Program-made: the position numbers and the translations under genes | From: a bacterium | Lineage (GTDB): Bacteria > Zhuqueibacterota > Zhuqueibacteria > Zhuqueibacterales > Zhuqueibacteraceae | DNA: 64,000 bases | Assembly (NCBI GenBank): GCA_023150945.1 | Contig: JAKLJX010000024.1 | Coordinates: 36,016-100,015 of the forward strand | Reading direction: 5' to 3' | Part shown: piece by piece, positions 52,980-62,404 of the stretch | Numbering within the stretch: position 1 is the stretch's first letter | Layout of the letters: each line of letters begins with the position of its first letter | Notes under the pieces: model-generated | Database searches by the model: none | Told to the model about the DNA's origin: nothing | The model's input: the letters and a program-made list of their open reading frames with translations, nothing else

Positions 52980-54116
52980 TCACGCAAGTGCTGCCGTGCG
53001 CAAGGCAACGGCAACGTGCTCGACCATGGCATTACTCATCTCCGCGTACATCGGCAGGCTCAACACGCGTTCAGCCGCCGCTTCAGAAACCGGAAAAGTG
53101 CCGCGCCGCAATCCCAAATGGGCGTAGGCGGGCTGCAAATGCAGGGGAATCGGATAATGAATGCCGGTGGCAATGCCCTGTTGCTTCAACTTTTCCTGCA
53201 GGCGCTCGCGCTGCTCGACCTGCACAATGAAAAGATGATAAACCGCCTCCTGGCCGGGCGCCACGGCCAGCGGCCGCACCGCCGGACAATCCTGCAAGAA
53301 CTGGCGGTAGAGCGCGGCAATTTCACGACGGCGCGCATTCCACTGCGGCAAGTGGCGCAGTTTGACCTCGAGCACCGCAGCTTGCAGCGTATCCAAACGA
53401 TGATTGTAGCCGATCATCAAATGCTCATGCTTCGTCTCGCGGCCCTGATCGCGCAACCGGCGCAGGCGATTCGCCAATTCCGCATCGTTGGTAACCACCG
53501 CGCCGCCATCGCCATAAGCGCCGAGATTCTTGCCGGGATAGAAACTGAAGCAGGCGGTAACTCCCATGCTGCCGGCAACGCGGCCGCGGAAGGTGGCGCC
53601 ATGCGCCTGCGCGGCATCTTCAATCACCGGAATTTGATGCTGTGCCGCCATCGCCAGAATCGCGTCCATATCCGGCATTTGGCCGTAGAGATGAACGGGC
53701 ATGAGCGCGCGCGTGCGGTGCGTGATCGCGGCCTCGAGTTTGCCGGCATCCATCTCGAGCGTTGCCGGATCGACCTCGACAAAGCGAACCGTGGCGCCGG
53801 TGCGGGTGATGGCCGAGGCCGTGGCGATGAAAGTGTTGGGCACGGTGATCACTTCATCGCCCGGGCCAATCTCCAAAGCGCGCAGCGCGAGATAAAGCGC
53901 ATCCGCGCCGTTGGAGACGCCGACCGCGTGCGCGGTTTGGCAGAACATCGCGAAGTTCCGCTCGAACGCCTCCACCGCGGCGCCCCCGACAAAATCACAA
54001 TTTTCCAAAACCGGCTGGATCGCCGCGGCAATTTCGTCTTTGATGCTGCGGTACTGTGCCTTCAGATCAAGAAACGGTACGGCCGCCGGCACGGCGTCCG
54101 GTTGACTCGCTTGCAT
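52980..54116 (-). CDS. DegT/DnrJ/EryC1 sugar aminotransferase (WbpE-like)
   Basis: From the ATG at 54116 (GGAGG upstream) the 378-residue enzyme has VPFLDLKAQYRSIKDEI, VSNGADALYLALRAL, VPNTFIATASAI, IEDAAQAHGA, and FSFYPGKNLGAYGDGG with the PLP lysine, typical of sugar aminotransferases. Among these the pattern fits WbpE/WlbC, which aminates UDP-3-keto-GlcNAcA at C3. The neighbouring oxidoreductase and acetyltransferase complete that route, so UDP-GlcNAc3NAcA or a relative is the likely product. Confidence 0.93.
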   Translation of the reverse strand: MQASQPDAVPAAVPFLDLKAQYRSIKDEIAAAIQPVLENCDFVGGAAVEAFERNFAMFCQTAHAVGVSNGADALYLALRALEIGPGDEVITVPNTFIATASAITRTGATVRFVEVDPATLEMDAGKLEAAITHRTRALMPVHLYGQMPDMDAILAMAAQHQIPVIEDAAQAHGATFRGRVAGSMGVTACFSFYPGKNLGAYGDGGAVVTNDAELANRLRRLRDQGRETKHEHLMIGYNHRLDTLQAAVLEVKLRHLPQWNARRREIAALYRQFLQDCPAVRPLAVAPGQEAVYHLFIVQVEQRERLQEKLKQQGIATGIHYPIPLHLQPAYAHLGLRRGTFPVSEAAAERVLSLPMYAEMSNAMVEHVAVALRTAALA

Positions 54117-54235
54117 GAATGCCTCCTGCATCGCTTGAGTGTGAATCCCGCAAAACCAGAATGACATGGCCTTTCATTTCGCGGGCTGCGTCTCCGTCCG
54201 GGCTTTATCGCATATCAAATCCCGGGCGGCTGAAT

Positions 54236-54895
54236 TCAATAAGGTCTGGCGATCAAATCATAAGGGCAGGTCAGGTCCGCAATCGTCTTGATCACGCGGC
54301 CGGGATTGCCTGCCACCACGGCATGGTCCGGCACATTCTCCACCACCACGCTGCCCGCGCCGATCAACGCGCCGGCGCCGATCACAATATCCGGCAGCAG
54401 CACGGCATTCGCGCCGATCTTGGCGCCGCGGCCAATGGTCGGGCCTTTCAGGCATTGCTTGACTTCGGGGCACAGCGGGTGCAAGGCGTTGGTCAACACC
54501 ACGTTCGGTCCGATCCAGCAATCGTCTTCGAGAACGGAGTATTCCGGCACAAAAGCCTGGGAGTGAATGCGCACCCGGTTGCCGATCCGCACGTGATGTT
54601 CGATGACCGTGCCGGTGCCGACGCTCACTTGGTCGCCGATGGTGTTGTATTCGCGAATCATCACGTGATGGCCGGTTTGGAAATTTGCGCCGATCGTGTT
54701 GCCGGCGTAGATCACCGTGTGGGAACGCAGCAGGCTGTTGGCGCCGATGAGGGTCGCCCCCGCCTCTTCGCCGGCCGCTGCCGGCGGCAGGCCGATGAGG
54801 CAGTACGGCTGCACCACGGTGCCGTCGCCCAGTTGCACATGGGGAAGAATGGTGTAATTGTCAGCGGCAAAAAACCTCTGCCTCTCCGTGGCCAC
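54236..54895 (-). CDS. Hexapeptide-repeat sugar acetyltransferase (WbpD-like)
   Basis: The 219-residue product is a left-handed beta-helix acyltransferase: hexapeptide repeats run from about residue 15 (ILPHVQLGDGTVVQPYCLIG) through IGANSLLRSHTVIYAG, HHVRIGNRVRIHSQAFV and IGAGALIGAGSVVVENVPDHAVVAGNPG. It probably acetylates the C3 amino group made by the WbpE-like enzyme. The start is uncertain: a GTG at 54895 has GAGG five bases upstream, while a longer frame from GTG 55009 would overlap the neighbouring gene by 20 bases. Confidence 0.88.
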   Translation of the reverse strand: MATERQRFFAADNYTILPHVQLGDGTVVQPYCLIGLPPAAAGEEAGATLIGANSLLRSHTVIYAGNTIGANFQTGHHVMIREYNTIGDQVSVGTGTVIEHHVRIGNRVRIHSQAFVPEYSVLEDDCWIGPNVVLTNALHPLCPEVKQCLKGPTIGRGAKIGANAVLLPDIVIGAGALIGAGSVVVENVPDHAVVAGNPGRVIKTIADLTCPYDLIARPY

Positions 54896-54989
54896 TTTCA
54901 CCTCGCTGCCTTTGGCGTCATTGCCGGCGGCAAGATAAGCCGGGCGCAGCAGAAAGGCAAGATTGGAAAAAAGCGTTGCGACAAAACTG

Positions 54990-56015
54990 TCAAATTTGCA
55001 CGCACTCACCGCCGCGCTGCAACGAGCGGCTGCCTGCTGCGAGAATTCTGACCACGGCCAGGCCGTTCTCGCCGTCGCTCAGCGGCCGTTGGTTGGCGCG
55101 AATGCAATCGATGAAATGCTGGCACTGCGCCTTGAGCGGCTCGAGCAGGTCGACTTTGGGAATCAACAAATCGCCGGCGCGGCGAATGAGCTGAAAGGCG
55201 CCGAAGGTGTCAAACTCCCCCAAGTGCGCGGCGAGATTGTGGCGGGTGATGCCTTTGTCGAAGAGTTGAATCTTGTGATCGGGATGCACGTCATCATAGA
55301 CGATCATCTTCTGCGCGCCGACAATGGTCATCTGCCGGACTTTGTTGGGATCCAGCCAGCTCACTTGAATGTGAGCCGCAACGCCGCTGGCGAAGCGCAG
55401 ATGCAGGAAAGCCACATCGGCGATGCCGGGCTGCAGGTAGGCGTTGCCGTGCACCGCGATCGCCACCGGCGATTCTCCCAGCCAGTGCAGGATGATCGAC
55501 AAGTCATGCGGGGCGAGATTCCACATGGCATCGACTTCGCGACGCACAATGCCGAGGTTCAAGCGCCGCGAGGTGATGTAATAAATCTCGCCGGCCAGTC
55601 CCTCCTGCAAATAAGCCTTGATGCGCTGCACCGCCGCATCATAGAGAAAAGTATGCCCCACCATCAACACGCGCTGCCGGGACTGCGCCAGTTCCACGAG
55701 GGTCTCGCACTCGCGCACGGAAGGCGCCAGCGGCTTTTCCACGAACACATGCAATCCGGCCGCCAGCGCCTGCTGGGCGAGCGCAAAATGCGAATCGGGC
55801 GGGGTGGCAATTGCCACGGCCTCGAGTTCCGCGGCCGCAAACACCTCGCGGGCCTCGCGGCAGCAAATCAGCCCGGGATGTCTTTTGGCGAGCGCGGCCA
55901 GAGATGCCGGGTTGTGATCGCACACCATGGTCACCTGCGCGCCTTCCGCCTCCAAAAAGTTGCGCAGCAGATGGCGACCCCAGTAGCCTGCGCCGATTTG
56001 CGCCAAACGCACCAT
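54990..56015 (-). CDS. Gfo/Idh/MocA oxidoreductase (WbpB/WlbA-like)
   Basis: The 341-residue protein has a Rossmann domain (LAQIGAGYWGRHLLRNF) with EKPLAPSVRECETLV and the family's WNLAPHDLSIILHWLG segment. WlbA/WbpB use NAD to oxidise UDP-GlcNAcA at C3. Next to acetyltransferase and aminotransferase genes this is the first of the three steps. The ATG is two bases after the DinB gene stop. The gene for the 6-dehydrogenase (WbpA) is not in the window. Confidence 0.92.
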   Translation of the reverse strand: MVRLAQIGAGYWGRHLLRNFLEAEGAQVTMVCDHNPASLAALAKRHPGLICCREAREVFAAAELEAVAIATPPDSHFALAQQALAAGLHVFVEKPLAPSVRECETLVELAQSRQRVLMVGHTFLYDAAVQRIKAYLQEGLAGEIYYITSRRLNLGIVRREVDAMWNLAPHDLSIILHWLGESPVAIAVHGNAYLQPGIADVAFLHLRFASGVAAHIQVSWLDPNKVRQMTIVGAQKMIVYDDVHPDHKIQLFDKGITRHNLAAHLGEFDTFGAFQLIRRAGDLLIPKVDLLEPLKAQCQHFIDCIRANQRPLSDGENGLAVVRILAAGSRSLQRGGECVQI

Positions 56016-56017
56016 GC

Positions 56018-56512
56018 TCAGGAATGCGCGGCGCTGAGCGCGAAGATCTGATTGAGGTGATGCTGCAAGTGATACAAATAGTCGCGCATGAGGTATTTCA
56101 AACTGATGGGCACGCGCTTTTCCACCGGCCGCCAGGCAATCTCATACAAGTTGTGCTTGCTTCTTCTTTTGCGCAGCGTTTCATCGGGCGTCACCGTCAT
56201 CACATGCAGCAAGTGCAGGTTGTAGGCCTTCCAAAGCTGCACCAGCAGCGGCCAGGAAGCCTGCTGATACTTTTGCACCTCCACCCACTTGTCCTGATCA
56301 TAGCTCGGGAACACCAGATCTTCCGAAAGCTGGGCCAGCACGAAACGATGGTGATTGTTGCCGGCGGAATCGATCAAATGGCCCAGCAGCTCGCGCGCCG
56401 ACCACTTCTCCGGCGCCAGGCGAATCTCACTCTGCGCTTCTGAAATGGCCAGCAGCTTCTTTTCCGCTGACTCGATGGTTTGGCGAAATTCGTTCAAAAA
56501 ATCTTCATCCAT
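56018..56512 (-). CDS. DinB family protein
   Basis: The 164-residue four-helix protein matches DinB/DUF664-type proteins: KWSARELLGHLIDSAGNNHHRFV, and HLQHHLNQIFAL near the end, with three histidines positioned to hold a metal. These proteins resemble thiol-dependent enzymes (bacillithiol or mycothiol transferases), but many are uncharacterised. GAGGAG lies before the ATG. It begins the glycan gene block, two bases before the oxidoreductase start. The functional link is unclear. Confidence 0.9.
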   Translation of the reverse strand: MDEDFLNEFRQTIESAEKKLLAISEAQSEIRLAPEKWSARELLGHLIDSAGNNHHRFVLAQLSEDLVFPSYDQDKWVEVQKYQQASWPLLVQLWKAYNLHLLHVMTVTPDETLRKRRSKHNLYEIAWRPVEKRVPISLKYLMRDYLYHLQHHLNQIFALSAAHS

Positions 56513-56645
56513 GGCTGAATCTCCTCATTTGATGATGCGATGATGCGCGCAGCGGTCTGTATCTGGTGCACGGTTACGCTGATTCATATGATATGCGGGT
56601 CGCAAGACAATCCCCATAATCTTCAATTTCTGCGAAAGCGCAGGC

Positions 56646-58466
56646 TTATTCGTCCGCGTTCCATCCCAATGCCAAAAAGAGCGAATGCGTCTGCACTTCC
56701 CGCCGCCCGCCGGTTGCCGGCGCATTCTTGTGGCGGATCGTCTCCAGCGCCGCTTGCAGTCGTAGATTGCGCCACAACTCATAGCTCGCCTGCAAACGGA
56801 AGGCGGTGCGCCGTTCCACGATGCCGTCGAGAAAAAAAACCATCTGCCGGTCGTTCACATGAAACGGCCGATCAACATCTCCGCCAACGTTGCGCTCGGC
56901 CGGATTGGCGCCATGCCGATACCGCTCGGCCGACAACTGCACCTGCCACCGCCGGTTGCCCCAAAAGAGCCATTCGGCGTGCAGCAGATCCGCATTCGGG
57001 CCCGCGGAATGGCCCAGAATCGTGTCATAGTTTTTATAAACGTTGATCGGAAACGTGTGCGAATAGACATACGGCTCGAGGCGAACGTATTCCACGCGCC
57101 AGTCGCTGCGCGGCAAACCCAGCGGATTCGCCGCATGCACGCCGGCCAGCCACGCGACTTTGTTGCCATACCAATTTTCACCCACGCGCGCCACCGAGAA
57201 ATCGTCGACAAACCATTCGCCGTAAAGCCGCACGCCGTTGCGCGGACGCATTTCAAAATCGAGGCCCAGCGTGGCATTGTCGCGATCGCCGAGATAATGC
57301 TCGGCGCTGCGGTAAAACATGATGGGATTCAAATACGCCGGTTCCAGGCCGCGCTCGCCGTAGATCACAGTCTCATGCACGCCCAGTTTCAACCACGCTG
57401 CCGGCGCGATTTCCAGGCGATGGCCGGCGAGATACTTTTGCGCGAAGATCTGCCGCTGCACCCCGTTCGCGAGATAAGAGGAAACGATCACCGGCGGATG
57501 CTGGCGCAGCGCCGCATGCACATAAGTGAATTGCGCCCGCCAGACCTGCACGCTGAGTTTGAATTGATCATAGGAAGTCGCGTAATCACTCAACGCCAGC
57601 GCGCCGGTGTAGCCCGGCCCCCAGCGGTTGAAGTTCTTGCCGAACATCACGCTGAAATGCGGCAGTGAGAGATAAAGATACGCCACCGTTTCATCATGAT
57701 AAACATGCGTGCCGTGGCCGCGCGCGAAACCATAACGCGGCCAGGCCAGCCGGGACGAGGTGGGATAGGTGCGCGTGCCGTGCTCTTTGGTGTCGCGGCT
57801 GTTGAGATAAAAGCCCAGATGCCGGCCGAGCGTTCCCCAAAACACGAACCCTCCGGTGTTTTGGAATACGCGTTCCGAGCGCGCCAGCGTATCTGTATCG
57901 TTGAACCGGCCGTCACGATAGAAAATCGGGTCAAAGAAAAACCGCAATGCGCCGCTTTCCAGGCTGAGCAAATTGCGGCGATTGGCATACAGCGGGCCGG
58001 GCAGCCAATCGACCCACTTCTCCTGCAGTGCACGTTGCCGGTCAACACCGGCGCGCACGGAATCCATGCGGCCGAGACGCGCAACTTCTTCGGAGAATTC
58101 AAAGAACGCAAATTCCAGCGCCTCGCGTTCACTGCGATCGAGGCGATCACCGTGCGCCAGGTAGGCAGTGAGCAATGCGCGCGTCATCGCCTCGCGGGTC
58201 AGCGGCCGGCTGCCGGTCAAACCAACCTGAGCGAAGCCGCGCGTGCGCAACCGGTCCAGCAGGCGATACGACCAGTGCGTCAATGCCACCTCGATAGTCT
58301 GCGCCTGCAGCGCCGGCATGGCACTCAAACAAAACAGCACCAGCAGCCACAGTTGCCGGCCGCCGCAATGCTGCGCGCTGTCGCCACCGGCGCGAGGCTT
58401 GAGCCATCGCCAGAGTTGTTCGATCATGAGATCAAACCACGGCTGGGCCGGGGCCGGCCGGTGCAT
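56646..58466 (-). CDS. Outer-membrane beta-barrel protein, Wzi (capsule assembly)-like
   Basis: The 606-residue protein has a signal region (LWLLVLFCLSAMPALQAQ, about residues 38-55) and then alternating aromatic strands typical of a barrel (LGFYLNSRDTKEHG, YLYLSLPHFSVMFGKNFNRWGPG, FQLKL-type strands). The FGKNFNRWGPG segment fits capsule assembly protein Wzi, which anchors capsule at the outer membrane. It starts two bases after the stop of the Wzz-like gene, consistent with a polysaccharide export operon. Confidence 0.85.
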   Translation of the reverse strand: MHRPAPAQPWFDLMIEQLWRWLKPRAGGDSAQHCGGRQLWLLVLFCLSAMPALQAQTIEVALTHWSYRLLDRLRTRGFAQVGLTGSRPLTREAMTRALLTAYLAHGDRLDRSEREALEFAFFEFSEEVARLGRMDSVRAGVDRQRALQEKWVDWLPGPLYANRRNLLSLESGALRFFFDPIFYRDGRFNDTDTLARSERVFQNTGGFVFWGTLGRHLGFYLNSRDTKEHGTRTYPTSSRLAWPRYGFARGHGTHVYHDETVAYLYLSLPHFSVMFGKNFNRWGPGYTGALALSDYATSYDQFKLSVQVWRAQFTYVHAALRQHPPVIVSSYLANGVQRQIFAQKYLAGHRLEIAPAAWLKLGVHETVIYGERGLEPAYLNPIMFYRSAEHYLGDRDNATLGLDFEMRPRNGVRLYGEWFVDDFSVARVGENWYGNKVAWLAGVHAANPLGLPRSDWRVEYVRLEPYVYSHTFPINVYKNYDTILGHSAGPNADLLHAEWLFWGNRRWQVQLSAERYRHGANPAERNVGGDVDRPFHVNDRQMVFFLDGIVERRTAFRLQASYELWRNLRLQAALETIRHKNAPATGGRREVQTHSLFLALGWNADE

Positions 58467-58470
58467 GGCA

Positions 58471-59748
58471 TCACGTCGTCACCTCGGGCGAGGCCTGCGG
58501 CTTGCCGGAGCGCCACAGGCTCCGCCATTTCTGCACCTCTGCTTCGTGCCAATGCAGGTTGCGAACATAATGCCCGAGGAATGCCGCCATCACGCTCAGG
58601 ATGAAAACCACGCCTGTGCCGATCAACAACAGCAGCAGGCGCTTGGGCTGCGTGCGAAACTCCGGCGGCACGGCGCGATCCAACACTTGCACCGTGGGCG
58701 TATCTCGCGCTTCTTGAATCTTTGCTTGGTGATATTGTTGCGTAAGCAATTGCCAAACCGTTTCCTGCACTTTCAACTCACGGGTCAATTCCGCCAGCCG
58801 CCGGCCCAATGCCGGCATTTCTGCAAACGGAATCAAGTATTCCGGTTGCGCTGCTGCGGGGGCGGGCTTGCCGGCCTGCAGACGCTGATACTGCTTCTCC
58901 AGTGCGGCCACTTCGGCTTGCAGTGCAGCCAGCGCGGGATTGTCCGGCGTCATGCTGCGCCGCATGAGATCGAGCTGCACCTGCTTGGCGATCACATTGC
59001 CCTTGAGCGCGCCGGCCTGTTCCATCACTGCGCGCATTTGCTCATCCAAACCGATGGCGCCATAGCGCGTTTGAAACCGTGTCAGACTGTCGGCCAGCAC
59101 CGCCATTTGCCGCGAGGTGTTTTCCAACTGCGCCTCGATATAGCGGCGGGAGTTGCGCGCCGCTGACACGCTTTTCTCTTGATTGACCCGGTCCAACTCC
59201 GCCACAAAGGCGTTGGCAATCGCCGCGGCCAGCTCCGGAGATTCCATCTCAACGATGATTTCGATAATGCCCTGCTCGGTGGTGGACAATGTCGTGCGGC
59301 GATAAAGCCTGCGCAGTGCCTTCTCTTCACTTTCGATCTCCCAGAGGTCTGCCAATGTCTTCCGGGTTGAATCAATCACGATCGGGTGATGCAGCACGCC
59401 CGACCCGACGCTCCGGCTGCTCAACACTTCCACGAACAATTCCGAGGTCGAACGCGCTTGCGGCATGGCGAAACGCACCAATGGCGAATTGTTGAGCAGG
59501 CTCAGCCAGTCTTGCTGGTCCTGCTTGTCCGGCGGCAGCAGCGTGGCACGCGCGCTGTAGGTGGGCGGCCAGATCAATCCGAGCAGGAGGAAAAAAAACG
59601 CAGCCAGCACGACATTGCGCAGGAGCATGCGGCGCTGTGACAGAACGATCGCCAGGGCGGTGAAAAAGTCGACCTCAAAAGGGGCGGAATGGCTGTGGCC
59701 GTTGGCCGAAGCGCCAGCAGAGGAGGATTGTGAGGAATGCTCGGGCAT
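58471..59748 (-). CDS. Wzz/GumC-type polysaccharide chain-length protein
   Basis: A 425-residue inner-membrane protein: membrane helices near residues 42-62 and 380-402 enclose a long periplasmic coiled-coil (residues about 180-330), with the Wzz motif DPPTYSARATLLPP-like region after the first helix and PPEFRTQPKRLLLLLIG before the second. Such proteins set polymer length or join the export machinery. There is no tyrosine-kinase domain, so it is the short Wzz-like form. I use the ATG at 59748; the frame extends further up without support. Confidence 0.87.
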   Translation of the reverse strand: MPEHSSQSSSAGASANGHSHSAPFEVDFFTALAIVLSQRRMLLRNVVLAAFFFLLLGLIWPPTYSARATLLPPDKQDQQDWLSLLNNSPLVRFAMPQARSTSELFVEVLSSRSVGSGVLHHPIVIDSTRKTLADLWEIESEEKALRRLYRRTTLSTTEQGIIEIIVEMESPELAAAIANAFVAELDRVNQEKSVSAARNSRRYIEAQLENTSRQMAVLADSLTRFQTRYGAIGLDEQMRAVMEQAGALKGNVIAKQVQLDLMRRSMTPDNPALAALQAEVAALEKQYQRLQAGKPAPAAAQPEYLIPFAEMPALGRRLAELTRELKVQETVWQLLTQQYHQAKIQEARDTPTVQVLDRAVPPEFRTQPKRLLLLLIGTGVVFILSVMAAFLGHYVRNLHWHEAEVQKWRSLWRSGKPQASPEVTT

Positions 59749-59809
59749 GCAGCAGCTCAAAAACAGAGGTAAAAGCTCCACGCGGAATTCTTCAGACCGG
59801 CGGCCGGAC

Positions 59810-61144
59810 TCACATCTCCGCAATGGCGTGGCGGCCGTCGCCATCCAAGCGGGCAATCAGCAGAGGAGGCGGCGTCACAGCGTGATCCGCAATGACAAAA
59901 CTGCGTTGCGCGCCGGCTGCCATCCCCGCTGCGATTGCGACGGTCGAGCTTTGCAGGAGTGCCAGGGTTTCGCCGGCGCGCACGGCCTCGCCGACTTTCT
60001 TGTGCAGCGTGATGCCGGCCAGCGGATCGACCTTTTGATTGACGCTCACGCGGCCGGCGCCCAGCGCCATTGCGAGTTGGCCAAGAGCGCGGGCATCGAT
60101 CTGCGCAACATAGCCCGCGGCGTTCGCTGTCACTGCCAGGGTATGCCGGGGCTTGGGATAGCGGCCGGGCTCCTCCACGTATTCCACCTGCCCATGCTGG
60201 GCTTCGACGATTTCCACAAATTTCCGCCACGCCGCACCGCTGTCCAGCACGCTTGCGAGTTGCCGGGCGCCGGCGCGCAGATCAAGGGTTTGCCCTGCCG
60301 CTTTCAGCATCGCGGCGCCCAGCGCCAGCGTCACGCGGCGCGTATCGCGCGGACCGCGGCCCTGTAACACCGCGATCGCCTCACCCACCTCCACCCAATT
60401 GCCGATGGTGTTGCCCAGCGGCTGCGACATGTCGGTGAGCAGCGCGATGGTGGGCAGATCGAAATGCCGGGCGATGCGAATCAAGCGCGCCGCCAATTCT
60501 TCGGCAGCCGAAGCCTCCGAAAAAATCGCGCCGCTGCCGGTTTTCACATCCAACACCAGCGCGTCGATGCCCTCCGCGAGTTTTTTGCTCAAGATGCTGG
60601 CGCAGATCAGCGGCATCGAGGGCACGGTGCCGGTGACGTCGCGCAAGGCATACAGACGCCGATCGGCCGGGCAGATGTTCTCGGTTTGTCCGATCAAACA
60701 CGCGCCCACGCTCGCCGTCAGCCGTTGAAATTCTGCCAGGGAAAGTTGCGTTTGAAAGCCGGGGATGGCCTCGAGTTTGTCGAGCGTGCCGCCGGTGTGC
60801 GCCAGGCTGCGGCCGGAGATCATCGGCACCGCGATGCCGGCAGCGGCCATCAGCGGCGCGAGAATGAGGGAAACCTTGTCGCCCACGCCACCGGTGCTGT
60901 GCTTGTCGACTTTGGGGAGGGCAATGCCGGAATGCCGCAGCACCACGCCGGAGTCGCGCATCAGCCGCGTCAGCGCCACCGTCTCGCGATCATCCATGCC
61001 GCGAAAATAGATCGCCATCAGCAGCGCGGACATTTGATAGTCGGGAATTCTGTCCTCGAGATAAGCCGCGAGGGCGAATTCAATCTCCTCGTCGGTGAGG
61101 GCCAGTCCGTCGCGCTTCCTGGCAATGATCTCGGCTGCATTCAT
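59810..61144 (-). CDS. deoA: Thymidine/pyrimidine-nucleoside phosphorylase
   Basis: The 444-residue enzyme shows the signature MSGRSLAHTGGTLDKLEAIPG (here MISGRSLAHTGG), the phosphate-binding KHSTGGVGDKVSLILAP and DVKTGSGAIF, and a C-terminal domain ending GDGRHAI. It splits thymidine and related nucleosides with phosphate to give deoxyribose 1-phosphate and base. The ATG lies one base after the deoC stop, so the two act together: after a mutase step, deoxyribose 5-phosphate is the DeoC substrate. A phosphopentomutase gene is not in the window. Confidence 0.95.
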   Translation of the reverse strand: MNAAEIIARKRDGLALTDEEIEFALAAYLEDRIPDYQMSALLMAIYFRGMDDRETVALTRLMRDSGVVLRHSGIALPKVDKHSTGGVGDKVSLILAPLMAAAGIAVPMISGRSLAHTGGTLDKLEAIPGFQTQLSLAEFQRLTASVGACLIGQTENICPADRRLYALRDVTGTVPSMPLICASILSKKLAEGIDALVLDVKTGSGAIFSEASAAEELAARLIRIARHFDLPTIALLTDMSQPLGNTIGNWVEVGEAIAVLQGRGPRDTRRVTLALGAAMLKAAGQTLDLRAGARQLASVLDSGAAWRKFVEIVEAQHGQVEYVEEPGRYPKPRHTLAVTANAAGYVAQIDARALGQLAMALGAGRVSVNQKVDPLAGITLHKKVGEAVRAGETLALLQSSTVAIAAGMAAGAQRSFVIADHAVTPPPLLIARLDGDGRHAIAEM

Positions 61145-61145
61145 C

Positions 61146-61976
61146 TCAGGCGGCCTTTCGGTGTTCGAGAATGGCAATGCTGGCCGAGGCGCCCAGACGC
61201 GAAGCACCGGCCGCGATCATTTTGCTGGCCGTGTCATATTCCCGAATGCCGCCCGCAGCCTTCACGCCGAGCTGCTCACCCACCACACGCCGCATCAGCG
61301 CAACATCTTCGATCTTGGCGCCGCTCGGGCCGAAGCCAGTGGAGGTTTTCACAAAATGTGCGCCCGCTTCGCGCGAGAGCAGGCAGGCCTTGATCTTTTC
61401 TTCGTCGCTGAGATAACAGTTCTCCAGAATCACTTTGACATGAGCAGGATGCGCGGCTTCGACAACGGCGTGAATGTCATGCGCGATAAAATCATATTCC
61501 CCGGATTTCAGGCGGCCAACGTTGATCACCATATCGATTTCACAAGCGCCCTGCTCGACGCATTGCTTCGTTTCATAAGCTTTGACTTCGGTGGTGTTCG
61601 CGCCGAGCGGAAAGCCGGCCACAGTGCACACCAGCACTTTGCTGCCGCGCAAGAGATGGCTGCAATAAGATACCCAGGTGGGATTCACACACACGCTGGC
61701 AAACTCGAACGCCGCGGCTTCCTGGCAGAGCTTTTCGATTTGCTGCCGCGTTGCTTCCGGCTTGAGCAGGGTGTGATCGATGTAGCGCGCTGCGAGTTCC
61801 TTCACCGGCGCAATGCCGGGCTCCGCGCCGACGCGGCACGCGCCGTGATTCACCATTTGCGTGACCAGCTCACTCTTGCAATCCGGGCACACCCAGCACC
61901 AGTTGCAATGCGGCGTGTGCTGATGCCGAGCCAGCTCTTCAGCGATGAGGCGGTCGATGCGGGCGTTGAGGTTCAT
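61146..61976 (-). CDS. deoC: Deoxyribose-phosphate aldolase with N-terminal Cys-rich extension
   Basis: The core (residue 66 on, YIDHTLLKPEAT) is a complete DeoC: Asp-148, the Schiff-base lysine Lys-181 in VKVILENC and Lys-210 in FVKTSTGFGP correspond to the E. coli catalytic set. It cleaves deoxyribose 5-phosphate to glyceraldehyde 3-phosphate and acetaldehyde. About 60 extra N-terminal residues comprise an amphipathic helix (ARIDRLIAEELARH) and a HCNWCWVCPDC cluster (Cys-24, 27, 30, 33) that could bind zinc or a cluster. Such helices resemble microcompartment targeting tags, and eutN lies nearby. It is 1 base upstream of deoA. Confidence 0.95.
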   Translation of the reverse strand: MNLNARIDRLIAEELARHQHTPHCNWCWVCPDCKSELVTQMVNHGACRVGAEPGIAPVKELAARYIDHTLLKPEATRQQIEKLCQEAAAFEFASVCVNPTWVSYCSHLLRGSKVLVCTVAGFPLGANTTEVKAYETKQCVEQGACEIDMVINVGRLKSGEYDFIAHDIHAVVEAAHPAHVKVILENCYLSDEEKIKACLLSREAGAHFVKTSTGFGPSGAKIEDVALMRRVVGEQLGVKAAGGIREYDTASKMIAAGASRLGASASIAILEHRKAA

Positions 61977-62069
61977 AAGAAATCAAGATTGATGATGAAT
62001 TAAGGTCTTGGGAGGCGGGCTGCCGGAGAATTCAATTGCTCCGTCTTGCAGGTTATTGCTCCAATGAAT

Positions 62070-62369
62070 TTATTTTGTGCGTTCATCGAGCCAGCGCTGA
62101 AACGAACGCGAGCTTTCACCCGATGGCCTCCCAAGAATGAGGCCCTCGATGCTCAAATCTTCATCCAGGTCAGGCCAGTGAATGCCCTCCCCTTTGCCGA
62201 TTAAACGCCAATTGCTGCGTTCTTCAGGCTTGCCGTGTAGAAGCCGAGGATACCATGCCAATGGAACGGAAATGGTGCGGCCATCTGTCAAGTCCACCGT
62301 CAATGAATCTTCAGTGACCACGACATTATGCGCTTTCAACTCCTGAGTGTCACTCCCTGAAGAAGTCAT
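62070..62369 (-). CDS. DUF2442 domain protein
   Basis: The 99-residue product matches the short DUF2442 pattern: VTEDSLTVDLTDGRTISVPLAWYPRL, NWRLIGKGEGIHWPDLDEDLSIEGLILGR. The domain is widespread in bacteria, sometimes next to DUF4160 genes in toxin-antitoxin-like pairs; no such partner is here. GGCGGGA lies before the ATG. It sits between eutN and deoC on the same strand. Its function is unknown. Confidence 0.85.
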   Translation of the reverse strand: MTSSGSDTQELKAHNVVVTEDSLTVDLTDGRTISVPLAWYPRLLHGKPEERSNWRLIGKGEGIHWPDLDEDLSIEGLILGRPSGESSRSFQRWLDERTK

Positions 62370-62404
62370 TCCCGCCTTGCACTAGCGGAACTCAGTTCGC
62401 ATGG

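Noticed and set aside
51621..54164. 847-codon plus-strand open frame
   Set aside because: It spans the decarboxylase start, the glycosyltransferase and the DegT aminotransferase on the other strand, all with intact motifs; it is an antisense shadow.
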